The notes: a model not told the origin generated them from the sequence alone. A stretch of DNA of 21,000 bases from JAWVZH01 sp033722295 (GCA_033722295.1 JAWVZH010000039.1:1-21000), one strand, 5' to 3'. Positions 1 through 8,804 are shown, counted from the stretch's first letter. Program-made: numbers and translations.

Positions 1-3000
1 AATTGTATAGAGTGTCACAATGAAAGCTCGTGGACTCCCTCAACATTTGACCATGATGCGCAGTATTTTCCTATTTATTCCGGAAAGCACGAAGGAGAAT
101 GGATGGATTGCGTGGACTGCCATACCACACCGGGTAATTATAGCATGTTTAGCTGTGTAACCTGCCATATGAATCCCGAAACTGATGAAGATCATGAGGG
201 TATTGAAGGTTATGTTTACAACAGCCCGGCATGTCTTGCCTGTCATCCCACCGGTGATGCCGATGATATTTTTGATCACAACATGACAAATTTCCCGTTG
301 ACTGGGGCCCACACGACCATAACTTGTGTAGAGTGTCATGCTGGTGGATATGCGGGTACTCCAACGGAATGCCAGGCGTGTCATTCACTAGATCACGGTC
401 AAACCACCAATCCTGATCATGGAGCCCTGGGCATCTCCATGGATTGTATCATGTGTCATACTACAGAGCCCGGATGGTCACCAGCGACTTTCCCTGTGCA
501 TGATGACTATTATGTAATTGAAGGTGCTCATACCGCTATTGCCATGAATTGTGCCGACTGTCACAATGGTGATTATAACAATACACCAAATACCTGTGTG
601 GGATGCCACCGTGAAGATTATGAAGGCACGGATGATCCTCCCCACCTGACCTTACAATTTTCAGAGGACTGTGCCTCTTGTCATTCACAAGACGCCTGGG
701 TGCCCACGACGTTTGATCATGATGGTCAGTACTTCCCTATTTATAGCGGTAAGCATATGGGAGAATGGACAGATTGCAGGGATTGTCATACCAACGTTTC
801 AGACTACAGTCAATTTACCTGCACAAGCTGTCATATGAATCCCGAGACCGATGAGGCACATCAGACCGTTTCGGGATATGTTTATCAGGACGATGCTTGC
901 TTGGCCTGTCATCCGACCGGTGATGCCGATGTCATTTTTGACCATAATATGACCAACTTCCCATTGACGGGAGCTCATACGGATGTGGACTGTATCAGTT
1001 GTCATTCTTCAGGATATATGGGTACGCCTACAGAATGTGTGATATGCCATATGGAGGATTACAAGAATTCTGTAAATCCATCCCACGACGATTTAGGCAT
1101 ACCTATGGATTGTGCAGTATGTCATACCACGGATCCTGGCTGGATGCCGGCATCCTTCCCGATTCATGACAATTATTATCAATTGAATGGTGCACATGCG
1201 GCGATCTCCATGGATTGTGCTGCCTGCCACATGGGTGATTATAACAACACACCCAATATGTGCGTGGGTTGTCATCAGGCCGATTACGATCAGACCACCA
1301 ATCCGGATCATGCAGCATCACAATTTTCTACGGATTGCGCTACGTGCCATACTGAAGATGCCTGGATACCGTCTACTTTCGATCACGACGGCATGTATTT
1401 CCCTATAAATAGCGGAACCCATGCGGGTACATGGAGTGAATGTATAGAATGTCATGACAATCCGATGAATTTCAGCGACTTCACATGTATTGGTTGTCAT
1501 GAACATAATAAAGATGATACCGATGAGGATCACGAGATGATCAATGGATACGTGTACATCAGTTCGGCATGCCTGGTTTGTCACCCCAACGGTATTGCCG
1601 ACGAAGGTTTTGACCACAACACCACCAATTTCCCATTGACAGGTGGGCATGTTGGTCTGGAATGTATCGAGTGCCATGAAAGTGGTTATATGGGGACCCC
1701 GACCGAATGTGATGCCTGTCATCAGGAAGATTATGATCAAAGTATGAACCCAAATCATGGTGCTTTAGGTCTTTCAACAGATTGTATCATGTGTCATACC
1801 ACGGAACCGGGATGGGAACCGGCTGACTTCCCTGTGCATGATGACTATTATGAACTGACTGGTGCGCATGCTGCGATAAGACAGGAATGTGATGAGTGTC
1901 ATATGGGAGATTACAACAACACGCCGAATACGTGTGATGGCTGTCATATGCCGGATTATGAGGGTTCGACCAACCCAAATCATTCGGCACTTGGCATTCC
2001 TACAACCTGTGACGACTGTCATACTACAGAACCCGGATGGGCGCCGGCTACCTTTGATATTCATGACCAGTATTACGAATTGACAGGTGCTCACCTCACA
2101 ATATCAAAAGAGTGTGACCAGTGTCACATGGGAGATTACAACAACACGCCGAATACGTGTGATGGATGCCACATGCCGGATTACAATAATTCCACTAATC
2201 CAAATCACCCGTCACTGGGTATTCCTACTACCTGTGATGATTGTCATACGACGGAGCCTGGATGGGCGCCGGCCACCTTCGATATTCATGACCAGTACTA
2301 TGTTTTGACAGGGGCGCATTTGACCATAAAGGATGATTGCGCCAAATGTCACATGGGAGATTACAACAACACGCCAAATACATGTGACGGCTGTCATATG
2401 CCGGATTACAATAGTTCGACGAATCCGAATCATCCGTCACTCGGCATTCCTACAACCTGTGATGATTGTCATACCACGGAGCCTGGATGGGCGCCGGCTA
2501 CATTTGACATTCATGACCAGTACTATGCATTGACGGGAGCTCACTTCACGATTAAGGACGATTGCGCCGCATGCCACATGGGAGATTACAACAATACACC
2601 TAATACATGTGATGGCTGCCACATTGACGATTACAATGCCTCAACGAATCCGGACCATGATAATATCGGTATTCCCACGGATTGTGACATGTGTCATACG
2701 ACGGATCCGAACTGGATGCCGGCAACCTTCCCAATACATGACAACTATTATCCTTTGATAGGAGCCCATGCATTGATCTCCAACGACTGTGATGTTTGTC
2801 ATATGGGAGATTACAACAACACGCCGAATACATGTTTCGGCTGTCATGAGGATGATTATAACAACACAACGAACCCCGACCACGCCAGTGCTGGATTTCC
2901 GACGGATTGTGAATCTTGTCACGATCAGGATGCCTGGGTGCCAGCCAATTGGGATCATGATAATATGTACTTCCCAATTTATAGTGGAAAACACGACGGA

Positions 3001-3177
3001 GAGTGGAATCAGTGTAGCGAATGCCATACTATTCCAGGCAATTATGCCGTTTTCAGTTGCATCGATTGCCACGAACATAATGATCAACAACAAGTAGACG
3101 AAGACCACGATAGAGTGACGGGTTATTCTTACAATAGCAATGCCTGTTACAGTTGCCATCCAACAGGAGAGAAATAA
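1..3177 (+). CDS. Giant multiheme c-type cytochrome, 5' end outside window
   Basis: The frame is open from base 1, so the true start and signal peptide lie upstream; 1058 residues are visible. I count 43 CxxCH heme-attachment motifs, about one per 25 residues. Besides the motif histidines there is about one further conserved His per heme (contexts FDHD, SGKH, DEDH, FDHN, TGAH, NPDH, HDxYY), which suggests bis-His low-spin hemes and a role in electron transfer rather than catalysis. The protein is modular: a 147-residue six-heme module A and a 75-residue three-heme module B, ordered A-B-A-B-A-B-B-B-B-B-A(truncated). It ends abruptly after heme 43 with HPTGEK. The mature protein should be periplasmic or cell-surface, since c-type heme is attached outside the cytoplasm. 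Its stop codon overlaps the start of a beta-barrel gene, and ccsBA is convergent nearby. Electron donor and acceptor cannot be read from the sequence. Confidence 0.95.
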   Translation, partial: NCIECHNESSWTPSTFDHDAQYFPIYSGKHEGEWMDCVDCHTTPGNYSMFSCVTCHMNPETDEDHEGIEGYVYNSPACLACHPTGDADDIFDHNMTNFPLTGAHTTITCVECHAGGYAGTPTECQACHSLDHGQTTNPDHGALGISMDCIMCHTTEPGWSPATFPVHDDYYVIEGAHTAIAMNCADCHNGDYNNTPNTCVGCHREDYEGTDDPPHLTLQFSEDCASCHSQDAWVPTTFDHDGQYFPIYSGKHMGEWTDCRDCHTNVSDYSQFTCTSCHMNPETDEAHQTVSGYVYQDDACLACHPTGDADVIFDHNMTNFPLTGAHTDVDCISCHSSGYMGTPTECVICHMEDYKNSVNPSHDDLGIPMDCAVCHTTDPGWMPASFPIHDNYYQLNGAHAAISMDCAACHMGDYNNTPNMCVGCHQADYDQTTNPDHAASQFSTDCATCHTEDAWIPSTFDHDGMYFPINSGTHAGTWSECIECHDNPMNFSDFTCIGCHEHNKDDTDEDHEMINGYVYISSACLVCHPNGIADEGFDHNTTNFPLTGGHVGLECIECHESGYMGTPTECDACHQEDYDQSMNPNHGALGLSTDCIMCHTTEPGWEPADFPVHDDYYELTGAHAAIRQECDECHMGDYNNTPNTCDGCHMPDYEGSTNPNHSALGIPTTCDDCHTTEPGWAPATFDIHDQYYELTGAHLTISKECDQCHMGDYNNTPNTCDGCHMPDYNNSTNPNHPSLGIPTTCDDCHTTEPGWAPATFDIHDQYYVLTGAHLTIKDDCAKCHMGDYNNTPNTCDGCHMPDYNSSTNPNHPSLGIPTTCDDCHTTEPGWAPATFDIHDQYYALTGAHFTIKDDCAACHMGDYNNTPNTCDGCHIDDYNASTNPDHDNIGIPTDCDMCHTTDPNWMPATFPIHDNYYPLIGAHALISNDCDVCHMGDYNNTPNTCFGCHEDDYNNTTNPDHASAGFPTDCESCHDQDAWVPANWDHDNMYFPIYSGKHDGEWNQCSECHTIPGNYAVFSCIDCHEHNDQQQVDEDHDRVTGYSYNSNACYSCHPTGEK
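4..1335 (+). repeat. Two 666-bp nine-heme super-repeats inside the cytochrome
   Basis: Equivalent heme codons recur exactly 666 bases apart: heme 1 at 4, heme 10 at 670 and heme 19 at 1336. Each 666-bp unit is a 441-bp part with six hemes (4-444 and 670-1110) followed by a 225-bp part with three hemes (445-669 and 1111-1335). A third unit begins at 1336 with a 447-bp A part, two codons longer after its third heme. A fourth, truncated unit begins at 2908. The copies are diverged in DNA but keep all spacings, so selection has held the register. Confidence 0.9.
1783..2907 (+). repeat. Five tandem 225-bp three-heme repeats
   Basis: The first heme codon of each copy falls at 1783, 2008, 2233, 2458 and 2683, and the next A module starts at 2908, so the array is exactly 5 x 225 bases. 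An internal anchor coding for GDYNNTPNTC recurs at the same 225-base period (1906, 2131, 2356, 2581, 2806). The middle copies are much closer to each other in DNA than to the single B modules at 445 and 1111, which points to recent tandem duplication. Each copy encodes 75 residues with three CxxCH motifs and three extra histidines. Confidence 0.93.
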
Positions 3178-4799
3178 TGAATTATTTTGTGAGAGGGATA
3201 GTTGGTATCCTGATTAGCACCTTATTAATAAACTTTCAAGGATATTCCCAAGCCGATACCCTGGTATCAGAGTCACCCGTATCATATATCACAACGTCAA
3301 GTATCTATGTGCGTGCTGGTCATTCAGATGGGGTGGAAAAGGGAGACACCTTCTTTCTTAAAGTGGACGACATATTTGTTCCTGCTCTCGAAGTGACCCA
3401 GGTGTCCTCCATATCAAGTGTGTGTCAGAAGTTGGGAGATTTCAGCTTCGAAACCGGTGATCCTGTTTTTCATTTTAAAATAGAACGAAAGAAGCAGGTT
3501 AAACAACCGGATCAGGACACCTTAGAAGACATTTCCAGCGAAGAGGTCGTTCCAGACACACTAATTGACAAAGATGGTTATGAAGAAAACTTGAAATACA
3601 AGCAAAAGATCAGGGGCCGTATCTCTGCCTCTGCGCACTCCAATTTCGGAGGCGATGCAGAGGATCTGAATTACAGACTGCGGTACACGGCTTCATTTGA
3701 TGGCTTGCATTTAAAGAACAGTCCTCTTTCCACGGATATATACGTGGCCTATCGTCATAATATGGGGCCTAACACAGAGAATAACCGATCAAGAGCAGAG
3801 GCTCTAAGAATATATAGCCTGGCATTTAGCTATGATTTTGGTGAGAATATCAGGACTACCTTGGGGCGCAGGATCAACAGGAACTTGTCGAATGTTGGAG
3901 CCATAGATGGTGTGCAGTTCGAGCAGGATTTTGGAAAATTGAAGTATGGTCTGGTGGCTGGTTCAAGACCGGATATCGGAGACTATGGCTTCAATTTCGA
4001 CCTTAAGGAATATGGTGCCTTCATTGCGTTTGAAGATCAGGAAGACCGATCCTATCACGCGACATCTTTAGCTTTCTTTGAGCAGAGGAACTCAGGTAAC
4101 ATAGACCGAAGATTTACCTATTTCCAGCACAACAGTATGCCAATAGAAAATTTGAACGTTTTTGCCTCCTTTGAAGTGGACTGGTACAAGTTACAGGATG
4201 AGGAAGTAAGCGTGGATCCTCGGTTGTCAAGCCTATATCTATCCATGAGGTATCGGTTTAACCGGAAGATCTCATTATTTGCATCCTACGACAATCGCAA
4301 TAACATCATTTACTATGAGACTTATAAATCCCTGGTAGATCGCCTACTTGATGAAGCCACTCGCCAGGGAATGCGGTTAAGATTGAATATCAGACCGTTT
4401 AAATATTTCAGTGTAGGCGTGACAGGAGGATACAGATTTCAAAAGGATAACCCCAATGAATCCAAAAATGTCTACACGTACCTGACCTATAGTCGGGTAC
4501 CTTGGATCAATGCATCGGTGACACTTTCTACCAACTGGCTGGAAACAGCATACCTCACGGGTAATATTTACAGGATAAGACTCAATAAGGACATTATCCG
4601 GGGAAAGCTATTCATGAGTCTGCATTTCAGACTGGTGGATTATCAATTCCCGACCTATGGTCTTAAACAAAGAATGGGTGGTATAAATTTATCCTGGAGA
4701 GTGTTTAAGAAATTGTCCTTTTCTACTAATTATGAAGGCACTTTCGATGATCGGAATCAATATCACCGCTTTCACGTTAATCTTGTACAGAGGTTTTAA
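3177..4799 (+). CDS. Predicted outer-membrane beta-barrel protein, candidate partner of the cytochrome
   Basis: I start it at 3177, where ATG overlaps the cytochrome stop (TAATG); this gives 540 residues and places a signal peptide (residues 1 to about 26, cut near YSQA) at the N-terminus. An in-frame ATG at 3153 would bury the signal peptide. Residues 33-102 look like a small globular beta domain (SSIYVRAGHSDGVEKGDTF, then VTQVSSISSVCQ). An acidic linker covers about 107-137. From about 145 to the end there are alternating amphipathic strands rich in Tyr, Arg and Phe, and the last residue is Phe, as is usual for barrels inserted by BAM. There is no CxxCH. Coupling to the giant cytochrome suggests a porin-cytochrome role like that of MtrB or PioB, but I see no direct similarity to those families, so this rests on fold type and context. 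A generic porin is the alternative. Confidence 0.72.
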   Translation: MNYFVRGIVGILISTLLINFQGYSQADTLVSESPVSYITTSSIYVRAGHSDGVEKGDTFFLKVDDIFVPALEVTQVSSISSVCQKLGDFSFETGDPVFHFKIERKKQVKQPDQDTLEDISSEEVVPDTLIDKDGYEENLKYKQKIRGRISASAHSNFGGDAEDLNYRLRYTASFDGLHLKNSPLSTDIYVAYRHNMGPNTENNRSRAEALRIYSLAFSYDFGENIRTTLGRRINRNLSNVGAIDGVQFEQDFGKLKYGLVAGSRPDIGDYGFNFDLKEYGAFIAFEDQEDRSYHATSLAFFEQRNSGNIDRRFTYFQHNSMPIENLNVFASFEVDWYKLQDEEVSVDPRLSSLYLSMRYRFNRKISLFASYDNRNNIIYYETYKSLVDRLLDEATRQGMRLRLNIRPFKYFSVGVTGGYRFQKDNPNESKNVYTYLTYSRVPWINASVTLSTNWLETAYLTGNIYRIRLNKDIIRGKLFMSLHFRLVDYQFPTYGLKQRMGGINLSWRVFKKLSFSTNYEGTFDDRNQYHRFHVNLVQRF

Positions 4800-4815
4800 G
4801 TAAAATTTGAAATAC

Positions 4816-5577
4816 ATGAAAGAAATGAATATCAAGAGCTTTCTTCCTGCAATCATATTTGCACTCTTTTTAGGAGGGTGCGGTAATGATCCTAAGGTGA
4901 TCCAACCGACTTCATCGAATGATTCCGGATCTGCCGAGCAACCATCAATGTCAGAACCGGAGAAATCCGATGTTCATGAAGTAGTGGTCCAGGAAGTTTT
5001 ACACACGGATAAATATACCTATCTCAGAGTCGATGAGGATGGTCGTCAATACTGGATCGCTGTGGGAAAGATCGATGCTGAGAAGGGAAGTAAGTACTTT
5101 TATACAGGAGGATTGTTAAAAAGAAACTTTTACAGCCGAGAATTTGACAGGAACTTTGACGAAATATACCTGGTTTCCAGGATCACACCTGCCGACCCTA
5201 CCTCAGGTGGCTCTGCCCTTAATAAGGCAATGTCCAAAATGAATCAGCCAGAATTTGAGCTGGTGGAGGTAGAGACGGCTCCCGGTACAGTAAGCCTCGA
5301 TGAGTTATTTGCAAACCCCGGCAACTATGAAGGCAAGGAAGTAAAAGTGAAAGGACAGGTTGTCAAGGTTAATAACCAGATCATGAACAGGAACTGGGTT
5401 CATCTGCAGGACGGTTCAAAGTCATCAGAAGAAAGACTTGATCTAACGGTGACGACTCAGGAGGTTATTCCCGTAGGCGCTATCGTGACAATGGAAGGCA
5501 TCATCAAAACCAATCAGGATTTTGGTGCTGGTTACCGGTATGACATAATCATGGAAGAAGCTTCAGTTTTACAGTAA
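4816..5577 (+). CDS. OB-fold-like lipoprotein of the cytochrome cluster
   Basis: The N-terminus is a lipoprotein signal (FALFLGGC), with the lipidated Cys at residue 22 from the ATG at 4816, or residue 19 from the second ATG at 4825; neither has a strong ribosome binding site, so the start is uncertain. Residues about 25-50 are a Ser/Glu-rich linker. The C-terminal part is an OB-fold-like beta domain, with GKEVKVKGQVVKV, then NRNWVHLQDGS, then LTVTTQEVIPVGAIVTMEG and FGAGYRYDI. As I recall, this NWVHLQDG/DLTVTT pattern occurs in small exported proteins near multiheme cytochromes in other phyla. It starts 16 bases after the barrel gene and should share its transcript. It has no heme motif. A structural or assembly role on the periplasmic or surface face is an inference. 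The gene ends 32 bases from the convergent ccsBA stop, and I see no clear terminator between them. Confidence 0.7.
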   Translation: MKEMNIKSFLPAIIFALFLGGCGNDPKVIQPTSSNDSGSAEQPSMSEPEKSDVHEVVVQEVLHTDKYTYLRVDEDGRQYWIAVGKIDAEKGSKYFYTGGLLKRNFYSREFDRNFDEIYLVSRITPADPTSGGSALNKAMSKMNQPEFELVEVETAPGTVSLDELFANPGNYEGKEVKVKGQVVKVNNQIMNRNWVHLQDGSKSSEERLDLTVTTQEVIPVGAIVTMEGIIKTNQDFGAGYRYDIIMEEASVLQ

Positions 5578-5609
5578 GCCGTTAAGCCAATACTGGATGC
5601 AAACTTACC

Positions 5610-8600
5610 TTATTCCGGTACGCTATATCTGGTCTTACCGATAGGACTCATCATCGATCTGTCAAAAAAGCGTCTTTTAATATAAGCCGCAAGACTCAAT
5701 ATCGTGAGGGATATTGCAGTGTAATAAACCCATGTGGGAATAGGAACCGGATCACCGGCAGCATAACTATGAAGTCCGGACAGATAGTAATTCACACCGA
5801 AATAGGTCATCATAACTGAAGCAAATCCAACGAGCGAGGCCACATTAAAGGCTAAAACTCCCCGCAGCCCCGGTATGAACCGCATGTGCAGGATAAAAGC
5901 ATAAACCAGGATCGTAACAAGTGCCCAGGTCTCCTTGGCATCCCAACCCCAATATCTTCCCCAGGACTCATTGGCCCAGACACCGCCGAGGTAAGTGCCA
6001 ATACTTATCATAAATAATCCTGCCGTTAAGGTCAACTCGCTTATCATTGTCAGCTCTTTGACCTTGCTTTTTACTCTCTGCTGGTTATTCTGGTTGAGCA
6101 GAAGCAGAAGAACCAGGTTGATCACACCGATGATTGCACCAAGCATCAGGAATCCATAACTGCCAGCTTCAAGCGAAACATGAATAGTCAACCAGTATGA
6201 TTTCAAGACGGGTACGAGCGGTGTGATCTCCGGGTCGAGATAACTGAGGCTGGCCACCATCAGTATTACTGAAGCAAGTATTGAAGTAGCTGCCAGGCCA
6301 CCACTTGACTTTCTGGCAAAGATCAATCCGGCGAGCATCGTAGTAAATCCGATATAAATCATGGATTCGTATCCATTGGACCATGGCGCCCTGCCGGACA
6401 CATACCACCTCAGAGCTAACCCGAAAACGTGAAAGAGAAAAGCAGCGAACACCAGATAAAACCCTACTGAATTTATCTTTTTGAGATTCAATTCAGGCCT
6501 GAAAACAGAAACGAAGAAGATCACTAGAAAAATGATACCCATCAGACCATATATCATGCCCAGACGGGAAAACACTTTCAGATTATTAAGTAGAATTTCC
6601 GCATTCAACTTTGTGTCAGAAGGAATCACCTCACTGCCTTTTCTTTTCTGGTATTCCTTCAATTCTCTCAGTAATTCATTGGGCAGCTCCCAGTTGTCGG
6701 TTTTAACAGCATCGTGAAGCATTGCCGAATAAGCTGGGAACCATTGCTGAGCATATTCATCTACTTCAATTGAAGTGCCACCGTGCGGCCGGTCTATCTC
6801 ACCCGGTGAGATCCACAGGTTATTTGGATCTCCTTCAACTGGGAAGATCCTCATCATTCTTCGATTGAGGATGAGGTTCATGATGTTCACCCTTTCGTCA
6901 AGCTTCATAAGCTCCTTTTCAAGCACCCCTCGGTCAACCGTGTTCATGGAATGCGCCCTTCTAACTTCTTCTTTTAACTTATACCTGCCAGATGCGTCGA
7001 ATAGATCCCTGTATGTGACCAACGGTCCTTCACTGCCGACTATGTCATGAATATTTTGATGGTGTCCCAGCTTTATTATCGGCACCGTAGTCCAAGAGTC
7101 AGGAAAGATCGACATGCCTAAATAGACCTGATGGGCCGAAAGGCCATAGATCTCTGTTTTTCTCGCCAGTTTTCTCAAAACCTCACTGCTCATAGTGTGC
7201 ATGGGCTTTATCCTTCCGCGATGATCCTGAACTGCCAGTTCAGCGAACAGATCTGCATGTTCATCATCAATCTTCGGAGCGTTGACCTGAGAAAAGGCTG
7301 GCTGGCTCAGCACCAGCATGGCGATCGCTACTGCTGTCTTTGGCCATGCGCCTTTTTTACTTTTTAGTCTTGAAGAGATCTGATAGAATCGGCTTTTTTT
7401 ATCAAAAAGTGTCATGATCATTCCTATTGTCAATAAAAAATACCCAAGATATGAGACCCATGTCCCCCAGAAATCGTGATTGACGCTCAGGTAGGTTCCT
7501 AATTCATCCTGGTCGAATGAACTCTGGAAGAAGCGATAACCATCATACGTCAGGATGTTGTTCATATAGATGCGATAATCCATATTGATATTGTCACGCG
7601 GATCAAGCAACGTGACTTCACTAGCGTAGGACGAGGCACTGTTGGTGCCGGGATATTTTTCCATCTGAAAATCCCTCAATCGAAGTGAAAACGGAAGTTG
7701 GTAGACCTTGGAACCATAAGATGTACGGATTTCCATATCATTGACACGAACGCTCCTCTCTCTGCCGTCAACTCCTTTACGCCCGTATAGTGTTACTATT
7801 TCTTCTTGTCCGCCACTTGCGATCTTCAGGTCCACTCTGCCGATGCTCTCGCTCTTCATTTTTTTTGATTCGGATGATTCTGCAACTTCAGCAGATGGAG
7901 AATACTCACCGATCACAAAATTGGTTTGACCAAAAGAGTACAGCGATCTTAACTGTAGCGAATGATAAATACCGGGCTCCAGAGTATCACGTTGTTGTGT
8001 AGCCATCTGCATCTGACTTGCTCTCTCAGGCAGGTTGACCGAGATCATTCCATCAATAATATCGAATTGTACTGCCCCTGGAAAGGCTTGTTCCTTGAAA
8101 TTAAAGACCTGGCCTCCGAGATTGAGTGATCTCCCTTCCTGAAGGTAGTATTCCCTGCGGCCATTTGGACCGCCCATAACGATCTTTAATGTGGGGCGGC
8201 CTTCCTGTGTTTCTCTCATTTCCCTGATAGGATTGGGAAGGAATCTGACGAGCTCTGCTTCGACAACCTTGCTACCCAGGCGATATTCTTCATTGAATTC
8301 ATTATTTCCAAGGGAAGCGAAAAGCACCGGCTCACTGAATTGGTAAACATCTCCGTCTTTAAGGACTTCAAAATTGAGATGGGTTTCAGAGGACAGGAAT
8401 GTGTTGGCAGATTCACCCTCACGAATATGCATCATGCCCTCATAACTATGATATCTTGTGATGGCTGATCCTATGAGTATAATGATGAAGGAGACGTGAA
8501 AAGTGAGAATTGTCCATTTTCTGTTCTCTATCATCCTGTAGCGGACTATGTTGACCACAAGGCTTATACAAAACAGTAGAAGCAATATCTCAAACCATCT

Positions 8601-8711
8601 CGCCCTGTAGATGACCTTTTGTGCAGCACTGGTGCCGAAATCATTTTCTACAAATGTGGCAACACCTATGGCAATGGCGAACAAAAGGATATATATCCCT
8701 GCCGCCGACAT
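5610..8711 (-). CDS. ccsBA: Fused cytochrome c synthetase CcsB-CcsA (System II)
   Basis: This 1033-residue membrane protein joins ResB/CcsB and ResC/CcsA, a fusion common in Bacteroidota and epsilonproteobacteria. It exports heme and ligates it to reduced CxxCH motifs outside the cytoplasm. The N-terminal half has ResB-like membrane helices near residues 5-20, 40-60 and 68-85, then a large periplasmic domain ending in a typical ResB block (YDGYRFFQSSFDQDELGTYL and WVSYLGYFLL). The C-terminal half is CcsA-like: WYVSGRAPWSNGYES, HVSLEAGSYGFLML, the tryptophan-rich heme motif WGRYWGWDAKETW from residue 917, and a conserved His in SGLHSYA near 981. The only canonical start is the ATG at 8711. Upstream the frame stays open for 17 codons encoding a plausible basic leader (LKLIFKKLF) but has no ATG, GTG or TTG, so the N-terminus could be slightly longer from a rare start. 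It is convergent to the cytochrome genes, so not in their operon. Confidence 0.95.
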   Translation of the reverse strand: MSAAGIYILLFAIAIGVATFVENDFGTSAAQKVIYRARWFEILLLLFCISLVVNIVRYRMIENRKWTILTFHVSFIIILIGSAITRYHSYEGMMHIREGESANTFLSSETHLNFEVLKDGDVYQFSEPVLFASLGNNEFNEEYRLGSKVVEAELVRFLPNPIREMRETQEGRPTLKIVMGGPNGRREYYLQEGRSLNLGGQVFNFKEQAFPGAVQFDIIDGMISVNLPERASQMQMATQQRDTLEPGIYHSLQLRSLYSFGQTNFVIGEYSPSAEVAESSESKKMKSESIGRVDLKIASGGQEEIVTLYGRKGVDGRERSVRVNDMEIRTSYGSKVYQLPFSLRLRDFQMEKYPGTNSASSYASEVTLLDPRDNINMDYRIYMNNILTYDGYRFFQSSFDQDELGTYLSVNHDFWGTWVSYLGYFLLTIGMIMTLFDKKSRFYQISSRLKSKKGAWPKTAVAIAMLVLSQPAFSQVNAPKIDDEHADLFAELAVQDHRGRIKPMHTMSSEVLRKLARKTEIYGLSAHQVYLGMSIFPDSWTTVPIIKLGHHQNIHDIVGSEGPLVTYRDLFDASGRYKLKEEVRRAHSMNTVDRGVLEKELMKLDERVNIMNLILNRRMMRIFPVEGDPNNLWISPGEIDRPHGGTSIEVDEYAQQWFPAYSAMLHDAVKTDNWELPNELLRELKEYQKRKGSEVIPSDTKLNAEILLNNLKVFSRLGMIYGLMGIIFLVIFFVSVFRPELNLKKINSVGFYLVFAAFLFHVFGLALRWYVSGRAPWSNGYESMIYIGFTTMLAGLIFARKSSGGLAATSILASVILMVASLSYLDPEITPLVPVLKSYWLTIHVSLEAGSYGFLMLGAIIGVINLVLLLLLNQNNQQRVKSKVKELTMISELTLTAGLFMISIGTYLGGVWANESWGRYWGWDAKETWALVTILVYAFILHMRFIPGLRGVLAFNVASLVGFASVMMTYFGVNYYLSGLHSYAAGDPVPIPTWVYYTAISLTILSLAAYIKRRFFDRSMMSPIGKTRYSVPE

Positions 8712-8796
8712 GGAAAAGAGTTTCTTAAATATCAGTTTTAAATGGTTCAGAGTGCTTTGATTTTATATAACTTTTAAAGCTACTATAACGTAACTC

Positions 8797-8804
8797 CAAA
8801 AATA
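8797..8804 (-). promoter_or_regulatory. Possible -7 box for ccsBA in a 242-base intergenic gap
   Basis: On the - strand these bases read TATTTTTG, matching the Bacteroidota -7 consensus TAnnTTTG, 86 bases upstream of the ccsBA ATG. No TTG lies 17-23 bases upstream of it, so the match is partial. The rest of the gap (8712-8953) is AT-rich and holds a perfect palindrome AGATCATGATGATCT at 8908-8922, close downstream of the TerB-like gene stop. I see no convincing terminator or small gene there. Confidence 0.25.

Noticed and set aside
1783..2907. CRISPR array
   Set aside because: The 225-base period is an in-frame protein repeat with three CxxCH motifs per unit, and there are no short repeats separated by unique spacers.
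40..2977. Long open frames on the - strand, and extra + strand frames, inside the cytochrome gene
   Set aside because: They follow the 225- and 666-base repeat periods and reflect the skewed codon use of CxxCH-rich repeats. Their translations have no family resemblance, and the cytochrome frame is certain.
5578..5609. Bidirectional terminator between the OB-fold lipoprotein gene and ccsBA
   Set aside because: The 32-base gap holds no stable stem with a T-run on either strand.
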